Part shown: positions 50,867 to 62,350 of the stretch, piece after piece
Layout of the letters: the number at the start of each line of letters is the position of its first letter
How positions within the stretch are numbered: position 1 is the stretch's first letter
From: Monocercomonoides exilis
Lineage: Eukaryota; Preaxostyla; Oxymonadida; Polymastigidae
Direction of reading: 5' to 3'
Length of the DNA: 64,000 bases
NCBI GenBank assembly: GCA_001643675.2
Contig: LSRY02000027.1
Span: 624,501-688,500, forward strand
Made by a program: the position numbers and the translations under genes
Notes under the pieces: generated by a model
What the model was told of the DNA's origin: nothing
Database searches by the model: none
What the model saw: only the letters and a program-made list of their open reading frames with translations

Positions 50867-52930
50867 TTATTGAGTTTTCTTTCTTGCTTCAGCTTCTTTC
50901 TGATAATGATGAATAAAAATGATGTTGAATAAAGCAAATTCATCGAGAATAAGCATTAATTGCATAAAATGAAAGTTTTGAAAAAAGCAAACTTTCCTTC
51001 TTTCTTTATCTGCAGCAATATTCGCCCGAACCCTAGCAAGTTCCTGTTGTTCAAATCGTTTTTGGCGAAGACGTTCCTAAAAGCAGACGGAGTAATTTCA
51101 TTATGTGAATATGGAACCATCACAATTGTGTGCAGGAGTCATAAGATAATTGTTCGTTCATTGAATGATGATCACGTTTTCATAAAAGGTCACGTTGAAT
51201 AAAAAGAAAGAAAAAGCAAATATCAGTTTTCTACATAATTGTATGTACTTAATAAAATAAATACTTCTCTTTGAAGGCGCAGCTGTGTCATTTCGTGTTT
51301 TTCCTTTTCCTGTGACAACTGTTTTCCCATTTGAATTCTGCGTCGTTCTCGTTCAAGTTCGTCCTAACACACACGAGAAATATGAATAAAATAATTAATA
51401 AATAATAAGGATCATTGAATAACAGAATAATGCTAATGTGAAATTAATACCTGTTTTTCTTTTTCCGCAATTCGCTTCCGCGCCTCTTCCTGCATTTTTC
51501 TTGCCCTAAATCAAGATGAAAAAAGAAAAAAAATGCAATTAATTGCAGGTTCAAAAATATAGAAAAAAAAGGAAAATTTAGAAAAATAAAGGCTTTACAA
51601 AATTTTGTTCAGATGAGATTTTTCAAGGGGAAAAAAATGTGACTTTTCATGCGCATATAAGAAATCTTTCACGAAATATCTCGCATTCACTTCAATTGCA
51701 TTTTTCTTTTACACACTTTGCTTTAATTTCTTCGGCCGTCATTCTATTTTGAACTCCGCCTTGTGGTGTTTCATTCATAATCGCATTAATTGCAGCTTCG
51801 TCTTCGGGGCTAAGTTCCTGTCCTCCAGCTTTTGTATTAGCAAATCCATTTCAATGTCATTTTTTTTCCGGACCATTAGAAATAATGATGAAAGAGAAAA
51901 TGAATAAAATTCAATAAAAAATGTTTTGTTTTAATTTTCTCTCTTTTTTTGCGAGATTATGTAAGATGACACACCAATACTAACTTTTCCTTTCTGACTT
52001 GCCAAAAAGCTCTTCAGCTGTTCGAAGCCTTCTCCATTCATTTCAAATGTTGGTGTCTGGCCTACTTCTTCTGACGCTTTTGTTGCTGAAGCATCGTTTT
52101 CTTTGCACTCAGCAGCTCCATCAGCAGCTTGAATGGTCTTTTCTTCTTCTTTGCTTTCAGATGCTTCCTCTTCTTTGCTTGAATCTTGTTCTTTCTCGTT
52201 CTGTAAATTATCATCTGTGCTTTTTGCCTTTGACTTTGGTATAATATTGACAAGATCATCTGGATCGTATCCAGAATCTAAAAAGAAGCAAATGGTAAAG
52301 GAAATATGATTCGCGTGGTGATAATCTAAAAAATATTACAAACCAATTAAATCAAGAAGTTTTTTACTTAATGCAGATTTCTCGCCTTCAGTTTTTGGCT
52401 TTGAAGTTAAATCTATTTGATCTAAAGATACTTTTGGTACTGGTTTTGGTGAAGAAATTTGTTTTGTTTGTTTTTGTTCTTTAGGTTGGACAGGGATTGG
52501 AGTTAATGGAACAGAAAAGTCCATTTCACCAAGAGCACCAAATTGAAAAATCCTACAAGAAATATAAAACATAAATACAAATTCGTAAAAGAACAAACCA
52601 ATCAAGAGCAGATTGAAGATTAGGCTTGTCCAGAGCAGCTCTAAGAAAAAATGAAATTTTCGGAAAAACTATAAATAAAAAAGTCAATATGCGAAAAATA
52701 CTCAACAGTTTCCTGAAAAGTGTTAATTCCATAAATTTTAATTCGTTATTTAAACTTAATTGTATGTGACATACAGGAGGCAAAAGAAGTGTCGAAAGAG
52801 AGCGTCTAAGCTGTGCTCGCCTAAAATTTTCTTGCTCTGAATTTTTATCTTCTTTTTGTTCTTTTAAATTAATAGAAATAATATATATAAAAATATTCTA
52901 CATACTCGACAAATCACTGTTATCTTGCAT
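50867..52930 (-). CDS. UBXN1/SAKS1-like protein with UBA domain and no UBX domain, 11 exons
   Basis: Exons (minus) are 52930-52906, 52860-52775, 52712-52702, 52640-52599, 52552-52344, 52277-51981, 51828-51717, 51505-51451, 51363-51265, 51076-50993 and 50899-50867, giving 350 residues with every phase consistent. The third exon is an 11-nt micro-exon. Residues about 22-55 (RRSLSTLLLPPETVEAAL, then NLQSALDWIF) form a UBA-like ubiquitin-binding domain. A long disordered middle follows. The C-terminal coiled coil (MTAEEIKAKARKMQEEARK, GKQLSQEKEKHEM, NIAADKERR) matches the Lys/Glu helix that precedes the UBX domain in UBXN1-type p97/Cdc48 cofactors. Here the protein ends directly after the helix, so the UBX domain is missing. 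It may link ubiquitinated clients to partners without Cdc48 binding, or a further exon may be missed. Confidence 0.8.
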
Positions 52931-53058
52931 TTTAACTTTTAATTAAGGGTGATATTTTTGGATTGTCTTTTATTAAATGTAATGTGAGTTGTATATCAGA
53001 TTCTAATTTATTTATTTTCACCTTCAAAAATTAAATAAATAAAGGTTCAATAAAATAG
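52931..53058. promoter_or_regulatory. Bidirectional promoter region (128 bp)
   Basis: These 128 bp separate the divergent ATGs of the UBXN1-like gene (minus) and the ARL13-like gene (plus), so both promoters must lie here or overlap the first exons. The sequence is AT-rich with no motif I can name. Confidence 0.5.
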
Positions 53059-54652
53059 ATGGGGTGTTGCGCAAGTGAGAACAATCAGCAAAGTTATGAT
53101 CATCATACAAAGGAAATAACAATTTTACTACTTGGTTTAGATAATGCTGGGAAATCTTCGGTTTTGAATGCGTTTAAAGGAAGTTTGTTGTGTTTGAAGT
53201 ATTTATTTTAAAGGAATTATTTCGATATTATGAGAAAGATTTTCTTGAAACAAAGCCAACCTGGGGCTATAACTTTACAAAAATTATGTTTGACGATTTT
53301 ATAATTAAGTTGACTGATGTTGGCGGTGGAAAAAATATAAGAGCTATTTGGCCAAATTATTTTTTTGCTGCTGACGGAGTAATGTTCATTATGGATAGTA
53401 CAGACGATGAAAGATTTGATGAAGTGAAAGATACTATTTTTTCATTATTTAAAGAGCAGTATATTTTGGGAAAGCCGATGCTATTGTTTGTTGCTTTTTT
53501 TTTTTTCAAATGCGCTAAAGGCATATTGCAAAATCTTTTTTAAGTTGCGCAAACAAAAGAGATATAAAAGGATCTCTTCCGCTTGAAGTTATTTATTCTA
53601 GACTTTCGCTTGAGGATCTTCAACTTTCATCGGAACTTTTTCAAATGTTACCAACATTTGCACTTCGAAAAAGCTGCTCTGTGCTTGCACAAAATTCTTC
53701 AAATGAAAAATGTGTTGTTTCAAAGCAAATTCATCCTTCCCCTTTCTCTTCGTTGCAAACTAAAACTCCTGGTCAAACACCATTGTTTCAATCTGATTAT
53801 GGATCATCATCTGATGATATGTCCTTCAACGCTGCTACAAACTCCCGAGGGCACTCTCCTCTTTCATTAACAATCGCAAATTATTCCCAACACACCCCAA
53901 CAGAATACACGGCTTCAATGGGTGTCTCAGCCAACGCATCAGAAGTTGAATCAGCAGAGCATCAGCAAGTCCTGTCTTCTTTGTCTGATCCACTGGCAAC
54001 TCCAGAGCCAATTGTCAGAGGGCTGTTTCCTTCACCTGTTCATCCCTCTGCGCAAAATGCATCTTTTGTGCACGTTAAGTCGACTGAATCAACTGTAGCT
54101 TCGTCTTCTTTGCGCTCTTCATCATTTGAGAAGTCTGCAAACAACAAAGCTGTTGGGGAAAATGGTGATGCTTGTCAATGCAAAGGAGCGGAAGAGTCAG
54201 ACGTGTGTCTGTCCACGCCTCAGTCATCGTCATCTCAGACGTCTGTTGCAGCAGCGCCAACTGAAACTCCTCAGACAGAAGAAAGAAAAAAGCAGAGCAT
54301 AGAAACATTTGAAGGAAATGATGAAGGTGTCTGTGGAATGGCTTGCTCTGATGAAATTGATGCCGCAAGCACTCCATTTCCGGATACGATGAGGTTTACA
54401 TCGTCTGCGTTCTCTTCGTACACGACGTTGTATTCAAGCATTTCTGATGAAGATGCTTTCCAGTCAGAGGCAAAGAAGGCTGACGGTGAAAGATGTAAGC
54501 CTAATGACATGGATGAGATGCTTTGGCAAGGGATGAAGTGGCTGGTCGGTGCAATTGCATCGAAGATGGAGAGGAGCGGGAAAGGGGAGGAGGGAGAAAG
54601 GGGGGAAAGGGGAGAAGGAAATGGAGTGAATGGGAAACGAAGCACAGAATGA
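53059..54652 (+). CDS. ARL13-like ciliary small GTPase with split G domain
   Basis: Exons are 53059-53160, 53214-53485 and 53545-54652 (493 residues). The introns are 53 and 59 nt, both with AAG acceptors. The N-terminus MGCCAS offers a myristoylated Gly2 and palmitoylated Cys3/4. The P-loop GLDNAGKS is at 26-33, the switch I segment KPTWGYNF at 48-55, DVGGG at 69-73 (Gly replaces the usual catalytic Gln, as in ARL13), then IRAIWPNYF, MDSTDDER and the base-binding NKRD at 128-131. ARL13 proteins act in cilia, where they activate ARL3 for lipidated cargo. The first intron was placed so that the spacing from P-loop to PT.G equals that of ARL13B. After SCSVLA the domain is interrupted by about 280 Ser/Thr-rich residues; an Arf-like last helix (MLWQGMKWLVGAIASKM) appears only near the C-terminus. 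Confidence 0.85.
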
Positions 54653-55657
54653 AGGAACAGATAAATGGAGTTAATTAAAGATTCTAATGAGCAAAGATGT
54701 ACTATTATTGAAGAAATTGTTGTTATTCGAGTAATAAATGGCTGGAAAAGTAAAGAAGATGGAAATTGTGTCCATTCGATAGAGGTTGTCAATGACAACT
54801 GTACTGAAAATGAAGCGTAACTGAAACCTTTGAAGAAATCAACACCCAGAAGATGTTAGTCTCAGTTCAAGATGAAGAAATCTGAATCAAATGTGATTGT
54901 TCAAAAAAGAAGAAGATGATGATGATGATGAAGGAAAAAAGATTGCTTTTCTGAAAAGTATTTTATGAGCATTTGTTATTTTGATGGAGTATATTTGTGG
55001 CTTATGGAGTCCATATTTTGGTTGTTTTTGAGTTTTTTCAATCAGATGAATGCTTTTCATAGTGTATTTATATTCAAACTATATTTAGTTGGCATTTCAT
55101 GTATTTTATTAATAAAGCAATTTTTTTCAAATTAATTCAATCATTTCAGCTCAACTGAAAAGGAAAAGAAAAAATTAAAATTAAAATTAAAATTAAAATT
55201 AAAAGTACTTTATTTTATTACTATTTGTCATGAAATGATGAAGAGCTTCGAAATATCTGAATGGCAGATATTGCTTTAAAAAAACAAAAACTTTTTAAGC
55301 AAAAGCACATGAAATGACTAATCCGACCGCTTAACAACAAAGTAACTCTTTGCATATCTTTCAGCTCAACCAGCAGCCTCAAGCAAAAATGAAGTGTGTA
55401 TGTGAAAGATGGAATGGAAAAAAAGGAAAGAAGAAAAAAAAAAAATACTCTTTTTCTTAATCCTTTCTCCAATTTCTAACATTTCTCTATTTCAAATTTA
55501 TAAAAGGAAAAAAAAAAGAAAGAAAGAAAAGAAAAAAAGAAAAAAAGAAAAAAGAAAAAAAGAAAAAAGAAAAAAAGAAAAAAGAAAAAAGAAAAAAGAA
55601 AAATGAAAAATGAAAAAAGAAAAATGAAAAAAGAAAAATGAATCAAGAGGAAAGCGT
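54653..55657. other. Convergent intergenic region with simple repeats
   Basis: This 1-kb gap lies between the stop of the ARL13-like gene and the stop of the USP gene. It contains (AAAATT)n at about 55168-55204 and a long (AAAAAG)n-type purine tract at about 55505-55640, close to the USP stop. No exon was recognised. Confidence 0.7.
55505..55640. repeat. A/G-rich simple repeat
   Basis: An imperfect repetition of AAAAAG/AAAGA units over about 135 bp lies immediately downstream of the USP-like gene. It would be transcribed as a pyrimidine-rich tract in the 3' untranslated region. Confidence 0.9.
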
Positions 55658-58600
55658 TCATTGGCTTTTGGCAGCTGATTCTTGTGGTACTTGCTCGTAG
55701 AACAGAATGTAGGCCTCTGCCTTGTTCACTTCTGTCATATTCACTGGATACACAACAGAGTCTGAGGCATACAACCACTCAGGCTGGTAATATGATGCAT
55801 GAGGGGTAAAACAGTGAGGGAAAATTTAGTTTAAAAGAAAGACATATTCAAAAAAAATAAATGAATAATAAAACAAATAAATAATCAAATAATCAAATAA
55901 ATATAAATATGAATATAAAAACATGAATAATTTCAATTCCATTGTGATATTTGTCAACACACTGGTGAAGCACCACATCTGCGTGTGTATGAAGTGTAGT
56001 GCCCTCCATTCAGAGAGCCGCTGTGGCAGACAACACCAAACAGCGAATAAAGAGAGCTTCCGCCAAGCTTAGCTGATGGAGATGAGGATGGAGATAAAGA
56101 AGATGAGGGAGATGGAGAAGAAGAAGGAGAAGAAGAAGGAGATTGATATGGAGATGGAGATGGAGAAGGAGGAGAAGCAGAAGGAGAAAAAGAAGAATTA
56201 GAAGAAGACTCACCAGAAGAGCCAAGTTGCGACTGCAATGCACCAGATCCTTCATCTTTCACACCTCCACATCCATCTTCTTTCCCCAAGCATTCATCAG
56301 CGTCTGGCTCATCTTCATCCACACCCACGCCTTTTCCCAGAACATCGTCCATTCCTCGCCACCTCCACTGCTCGAGATTCAGTATCAGAGGAAACTCAAT
56401 CACACCCCCAACTTTCGCCAGCGCCTGCGTCTTGTGCTTCCCTTTCTTCCCTTTCTGCCACAAGTAGTCATCATAGTCATATCCACTCCCCCCATGTTTA
56501 TTCCCCCGTGTCGAATACTCCTTCGGATTGTGTCTTCCTCTCGTCTTTCCTCTCCTCCCACCCAGCAGCCTCCCTGCAAAGCGCTTCAGGTGCAATACAA
56601 GCACCTGAGGAAACGTCAGAATGCGCCAGCACATCAGCGCTGGCCGGCGGACTGGGCGGAGCGAGTGGAGAAGAGTGGCGTATTGCTGGGTGAGTTGTGA
56701 AGGTTGTGAAGGTTGTGAAGGTTGAGTGGATTGAGAATGGGAAGAAGAAGATGAGGATGAAGGGGAAGACGATTGTGACTGTGATTGTGATTGTGATTTG
56801 GATTGAGTTTGTGATTGGTTGGCGGCTGAAATGGTTAGATCAGTCATTTCTTCAGCGATTTTGTCCACTGAGTCAGTTGTTTGTTCACTTTGATTCATGT
56901 TTCCTTTGCTTTTCTCTTCCTCCTTTTCCTTTTCCTCTTCTTTCTCTCTTTCTCTCCTCTCCCTCTCAACCAGCTCCTTCCTCACAGCCTCTGCCAGTCT
57001 GCGTGTGCATCTCTCGCAGATTGGCGTGTCTTCGCCTTCAATCCGCTCAAAAGAGAAGAAGCGCCTTAGAGCCACTTCGATCGACGGACAGACACCAGAA
57101 AAGAGAGGAACCGGGGGAAGAGGAGGGAGAGCTGAGGATGAAGAAGAAGAGGAAAGAGAAGAAGAAGATGATGATGATGATGATGATGATGATGGAAATG
57201 GAGGTGTTGTTGATGTGGCTGAGGAAGTTGTTACTTCGTTTGTTTTTTTCCCTTCTTCTTCTTCTTTTGCATCTGCTGTCTGTTCTTGTGTCTGTGCATT
57301 TTCTTCTTTCTCTTTGTTTTCTGTATCAGATAATTCTTCTTCTTTTTCATCCTCTTCTTCTCCTTCTTCTCTTTTCTCTTTCTTCTCTTTCTTCTTCTCT
57401 TCTTGTTCGTCTGCTTTCATTTTCCTTTCCTTCTTCTCTTTCTCTTTCTCTCTTCTTCTTCTGTTTCGTTCCGCTTTCTTCTCCTTTTTGGATTTGTGTG
57501 TGTTTCTTTTATTTTGAACAACATCTTTTTTTTCTTCCTTTTCTGTTGAAGATTCATCATCTTCGTCTTTCTCTCTCCCTTTCTCTTTACCTTCGTCTTC
57601 ATTTTCGTCGTTATCTTCTTTGTCATTGTCTTCTTCTCCTTCTTTCTTCTCTTTTTCTTCATTTTCCTTCTTTTCGCATTCCTCCTCTTTCTCTTCTTCT
57701 TTCTCTTCCTCCTTCTCCTTTTCAGCATTTTTGTCTTTTCTTTGACTTCCTCCATTCTTCTTCTTGTTCCTCAGCTTTCTCAGCTCTTCATTCCTCTTCC
57801 TTCTCTCCTTCTTCTCTCTCTCTTTCCTCTCCTGCTGCTCCTTCTGCTTCCTCACCCTCTCTTCTTTCATCTTCTCCCTCTTCTCCTTCTCCTCTTTCTT
57901 CGCTCTCCAATACTCCAACAGCCTCTGCTGCTCTTCAAACTCTGCATCCATCGCCAGCTCTGCTTCTGTCAGCTGCAAATTCACTTCTTCATCGAATTTC
58001 TCTTCTCCTTCGCCTTCTTTTTCTTCCTTTTCTTCTTTTTCTGATTCTTTTTCTGATTCTTCTCCTTCCTTTCCTTCCTTTCCTTCTTCTTCTTTTGCAT
58101 CTCCTTCTTCTCCTTCTTTTTCATCTGTTCCATTTTCTGCTGTTGTCTTCTTTTCCTTCTCCTTCTTCTCTTTCTCCTTTTTCTCTTTCTCTTTCTCTTT
58201 CTCCTTCTTCCTCTCCTTCACTTCCTCTCCCTCTCTCTGCACACTCCCCACACGCTGCCAGATAGGAGGCACCAAAGGAAGAGACAGGTTGTAAAAAGAA
58301 GCCACACTTTTTGTGACGTTGTGGCAGACAGAACAGACACGCATGCTGATCAGCTCTCCTCTGAATGTGCTGTCAACTATCGTCGGATGCTGCAGCTGGT
58401 GCGACAAAACGAGGTGTTTGCTTCGGCTGCATTTGCGGCTGGACTCGTTGGAATTGGAAGGGTTTTCAATTGAAATGGAATCTTCAGTGTTGTTGGACTT
58501 CTTTGTGCTTCTTTTGCTTTTACGGTGATTTGAAATTTTGCTTTCTATTTCATTATCTTCTTCATTATCTTCCTCTTCCTCCTGTTCCTCTTCTTCCTCA

Positions 58601-60217
58601 TCTTCCTCATCCTCATCATCATCTTCTTCTTCTCCTTCTTCGTTTGAGCTTTCTGCTGAATCAGAATCGCTGTCAGAGTCGTATTCAATCATAATTTCAT
58701 CAACTTTGTTGCGGAATCTCTTCATCAGCTGAAGTTTTCTCTCCTTCCGAGTGCCATGTGCATCACAGCCACTTCTATTCTTCTCTTCCACAAGACAACT
58801 TTCTTTGCCTTCTGTATTACCTTCTTTGTCTTTTTCTTCTTCTTTTTCTTCTTCATCCAAATAGTCTGAGATATTGTCTGCAATGTCGCTGATGTCCTGT
58901 TCTTCCAGCACTTGTGCAAATATGCCCTCTTTCAACACTCGCTGCATCACCTCAAACAAACGGGAGAATCTCATTCTTTTCTGCTCTTCTTCGTCCAGCC
59001 CTTGCAGAAGAGCCAAAAGCAGATCAAGAGAATCTGAGTGTATTGGACAATATGAAATGATTTGGTTAATAATGAAAATAATTATAAAACAGTAGAAAAA
59101 GAAGTTATTAAATTCATTTAAAGTTAAACTTTTAAAAATGAAAGAAGGAAAAAATTGATATTTCTGTGAAATCTTCGTTTTTCAAATTTCATTGTTTTTT
59201 TCTTCTTCTTCTTCTTTTGTCTTTAACATCTTCCCCTTTCAACACACCTTGTTGATTAAATCCCAGAAAAGTATGGTCTATTTTCCCTATTTGCGAGAAA
59301 AGAGAAGATGGGGTGACAACAGCATTCCCCTTCTTCGTTCCAACTGACTCCCACACTTGGTGATACAGTGACCTCAGCTCCTTCGTCAGCTTCCCTTCCT
59401 CGTTCACGCGCGGTGTTGGAACAGCATCTGACGACGAATGCACCTCAGAAGCTGCTTCGCTTGCTTTTGATTTTGATGCTTTAGAAGCGTCTTCTTTCGC
59501 CTCTTCTTCTTTCTTCAGCTTCCTCCGCTGTTGCTTCGTCATCATCTTTCGTTGCTTCCTTGAAATAATTGATTTTCCTTCCCCCTCTTCGGTTCCTTCG
59601 TCTTCATTCTCCATTAATAATAATCCATCTGCGGTGTCTTCCTCTTTTTCATCTGCTTCTTCTTTATGCTTCCTTTTTCTTTTGCTTTTATCTTTTGCTT
59701 TGAAACTTGTTTGCTTGTCATTATCGCGATCACAACATTCACGTGATGTAATTGCCAAATTATCCAATTTCCGATCAATTTCTTTCAGTTTTCTAACTTT
59801 CATGTAAACCTCTTTTGCTTTTTCGCTTGGTGGTGGTTGAGGTGGTGAACCCAAAAAATAGTCCTTTAACATTCTTGTTTGCACCAAGCATTGCATAACG
59901 CTATTGAAAAAGCAAGTGTTTCCGAGATTTGAAAATCCGCATATTCCATTTTTAATAGTGTTCAATTTGTTTTCTTCCTTTTCTTCGAGATTTAAATCAT
60001 TTTTCTTTGCCTTCACTGGTACTATTGTAGAAGGATAAGCTTTCGGTTTTCCTTTCTTGTTTGCTGCTAAAAGCGCTATTTGACCAGAAAACTTTCCTGT
60101 TGCTTCATTTCGATGCGATCTTCGCTTTTTCTTTTCATTATTGCCTTCTTGTTGTTCATTATCTGTATCTTTCAATGATTGATCTTTACTTTCTTGATTG
60201 GGCAACTGCTCATTCAT
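55658..60217 (-). CDS. USP16/45-like ubiquitin-specific protease with charged insertions
   Basis: Exons are 60217-59248, 59033-55963 and 55783-55658, giving 1388 residues with consistent phases. Both donors are GTGTGTTG; introns are 214 and 179 nt. The Cys box GFSNLGNTCFFNSVMQCL (near residue 100) carries the catalytic Cys. QQDSLDLLLALLQGLDEE spans the first splice junction. Zinc-binding Cys pairs appear in MRVCSVCHNV and ICERCTRRL, followed by FPQVLVLHLKRF and VIEFPLIL. The His box LNGGHYTSYTR lies at the end of the second exon. The last exon supplies the final Asp-containing segment EWLYASDSVVYPV and AEAYILFYEQ. The order and CFFN form match the USP16/USP45 group, deubiquitinases acting on histone H2A and other substrates. 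No N-terminal ZnF-UBP domain is seen. Lys/Glu-rich and Ser-rich insertions of up to about 400 residues separate the conserved parts. Confidence 0.88.
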
Positions 60218-60918
60218 GTTATGTTATTTTACAGCTTTGAACTAATTTCATTCAATAAAAAGAAAAGAAATTAAAAAATCATGCATTGTAACAAAAAGTA
60301 TAAAAATTCGTTTTAAAATTCAATGTTGAATGATATTTTATTTCACAATAATTTTGAATAAATGTAAAATACAGTTTCTTTGACTTGTAAAAACTGATAT
60401 TATATGATCCTATTAATCAATATTTATTTATGGGAAATCTGGCTTTGATTCGTTTTTGAAAGAAATAAAAAAACAAATTTAAAATATCCAAACAAATTTT
60501 TGAGGTTAATGAATTTGAGTGCTTTCATTGTTTATTATAATATTATTATCGTGATTTCTTTTCATTTATGAAACAATTATATATTTTCTCAATCCGAGAA
60601 AATTTCCACATCCAAAAAAACGTAAATTTCTGGGAAATTGACTTTTTCTTATATGACAATTATTTTCCTCAAAAACAACCACAAAATATCAAAAAACATA
60701 TTCTCAAAAACTATATGATAGTATTTTTTATTATGTTGTTGGTTTATTAAAGTGAACTTATTTGAATATAATTTATCCATTGCTAAAAAAAACTCTCAAT
60801 TATTACGTTGACTTTAAAATTAACAATTGATTTAAGAATATTGAAAGTCAATAAAATTTCTCTCTCCAAAAAAAAGGAATTTTCAAAATAATTTATTTTT
60901 TTATGAAAATCAAATTTG

Positions 60919-61124
60919 GATGATCGATTTTGAAATAAAACTTTCGATCCAGTTTTTTTTGAAAATATATTCTAAATAGGATTAAGAAAAAATTAGTTGA
61001 AAAGGGGAACAGTTTTTGTTTTTGAAATTGCTATTGAAAATGCAAATGTTGAAAAAAGCACACTGAGAAAAGTTATTTTTTAACAACTCATTCAAAAACA
61101 TCATTTCAAAAAGGATCAGCCATG
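60919..61124. repeat. Degenerate inverted-repeat remnant
   Basis: The segment at 60919-60962 (gattttgaaataaaactttcg...cagttttt) resembles the left terminal repeat of the 10147-10632 element. The segment at 61098-61124 contains aaaaaggatcagccat, the reverse complement of that element's tip. Spacing and similarity are loose, so this may be a decayed copy. Confidence 0.35.
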
Positions 61125-62085
61125 AACTAATAATTTTTTTTATTCCAACAGTTTGAAAAATGAGTATTTGAAATTTTTTGAATAATTATTTATCTCCACA
61201 CAGAATGTTAACAAATAAAAGTTTGAGATGAAATGTTTTTTTTTTCTTTCACAACCAGAACCAAATAAACTTTTCATTTCAAAAGATGACACAATGAAAT
61301 TGAATTTTACACTTTCTCAGAAAAACGAATACTCCAAAACATGTGTTTTTCTTTTTTCTATCATTATTTTTGGAAAAACAAATCACAGTGAATTATAAAC
61401 AAACAAAGGACATAAGAATAATTGCATTTGCACATATCCATTTTCCACTTAATATTTCTTTTTTAAAAATTAAACACATTGAACCGGTTTGTGTATACCT
61501 AAAAATGATAACATTAAATCAATTGATCTTTGCCCAACTGTCACATTTTTATTTGGCTTGTTAAAGAACCGATATGTGTTTTTCTTTTTGAAAAGTCGCA
61601 AATGTTTTAGCTTTCAATAATTAATATTTCTCATTTTTTGATCAAATTTTTGTTCACACTCACGTTACTTCATTTATATGTTTTTAATTGCACTATAGAA
61701 TAAAAACTTTTATTTAAAAAAAATTCCATGAGTTTAAATAGAAATTCGATTAAAATATTAACAATAATTTATGAAATCAAATTTTTTTCTTTCATAAATA
61801 TCGGTTCAGAAATTTTTCTTGAATATCAACAAAAGAACGCTGAAAAGTGAAAATGCTGAATAAAGACTTCTTAATTTTTATTTCAGAACATGCATTTGTT
61901 TTTGATAACAGTAGTGAAAATTTAGCATTTGAATGCAAAATCTCTTTCCAATGAGAAATAAACTTTGAATAATCAACACCCAGATAAAAGTTACGATTGC
62001 AAAAATAATATCCCATCAAAAAAATTATTTTTAATTTGATAATTAAACATTTGCGTCTTTTCAAAAAGAACAATACATATACAGG

Positions 62086-62350
62086 ATATAATATTTTGCT
62101 TCAAGCATTTTCATCGAAAAATTATGAATTTTTTATTGACTTTTTTGATCAAAAAACAAAATAACTATTGGAATATTTTTTGACATTTGAACAATGTTGG
62201 AAAACTTTATGTTTTAATTTCCACGATGCCTGTTTTCTGACATTAAATTCAAATTAATTTTGAAATCTGAGAAAGTGAAATAAAGTTGTGACTGAAGCAA
62301 TTTTTATGTGCTTTGTGCAAAAAAAGCTTGAAAGAACGAATTTTCCATCA
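62086..62350 (+). repeat. Dispersed repeat, copy 3
   Basis: Direct orientation relative to copy 1 at 10240-10504. It shares attttcat.gaaaaat.atg, the segment acgatgcctgttttctgaca, atctgagaaagtgaaataaa, gttgtgactgaagcaatttt and ttgtgcaaaaaaagcttgaa. It lies more than 50 kb from the other copies, in another intergenic region. Confidence 0.8.

Noticed and set aside
53183-53199. A 17-nt intron in the ARL13-like gene that would keep VLNAFKG
   Set aside because: It is too short compared with the others and gives a longer P-loop-to-switch spacing than ARL13. The 53-nt intron at 53161-53213 gives the exact spacing.
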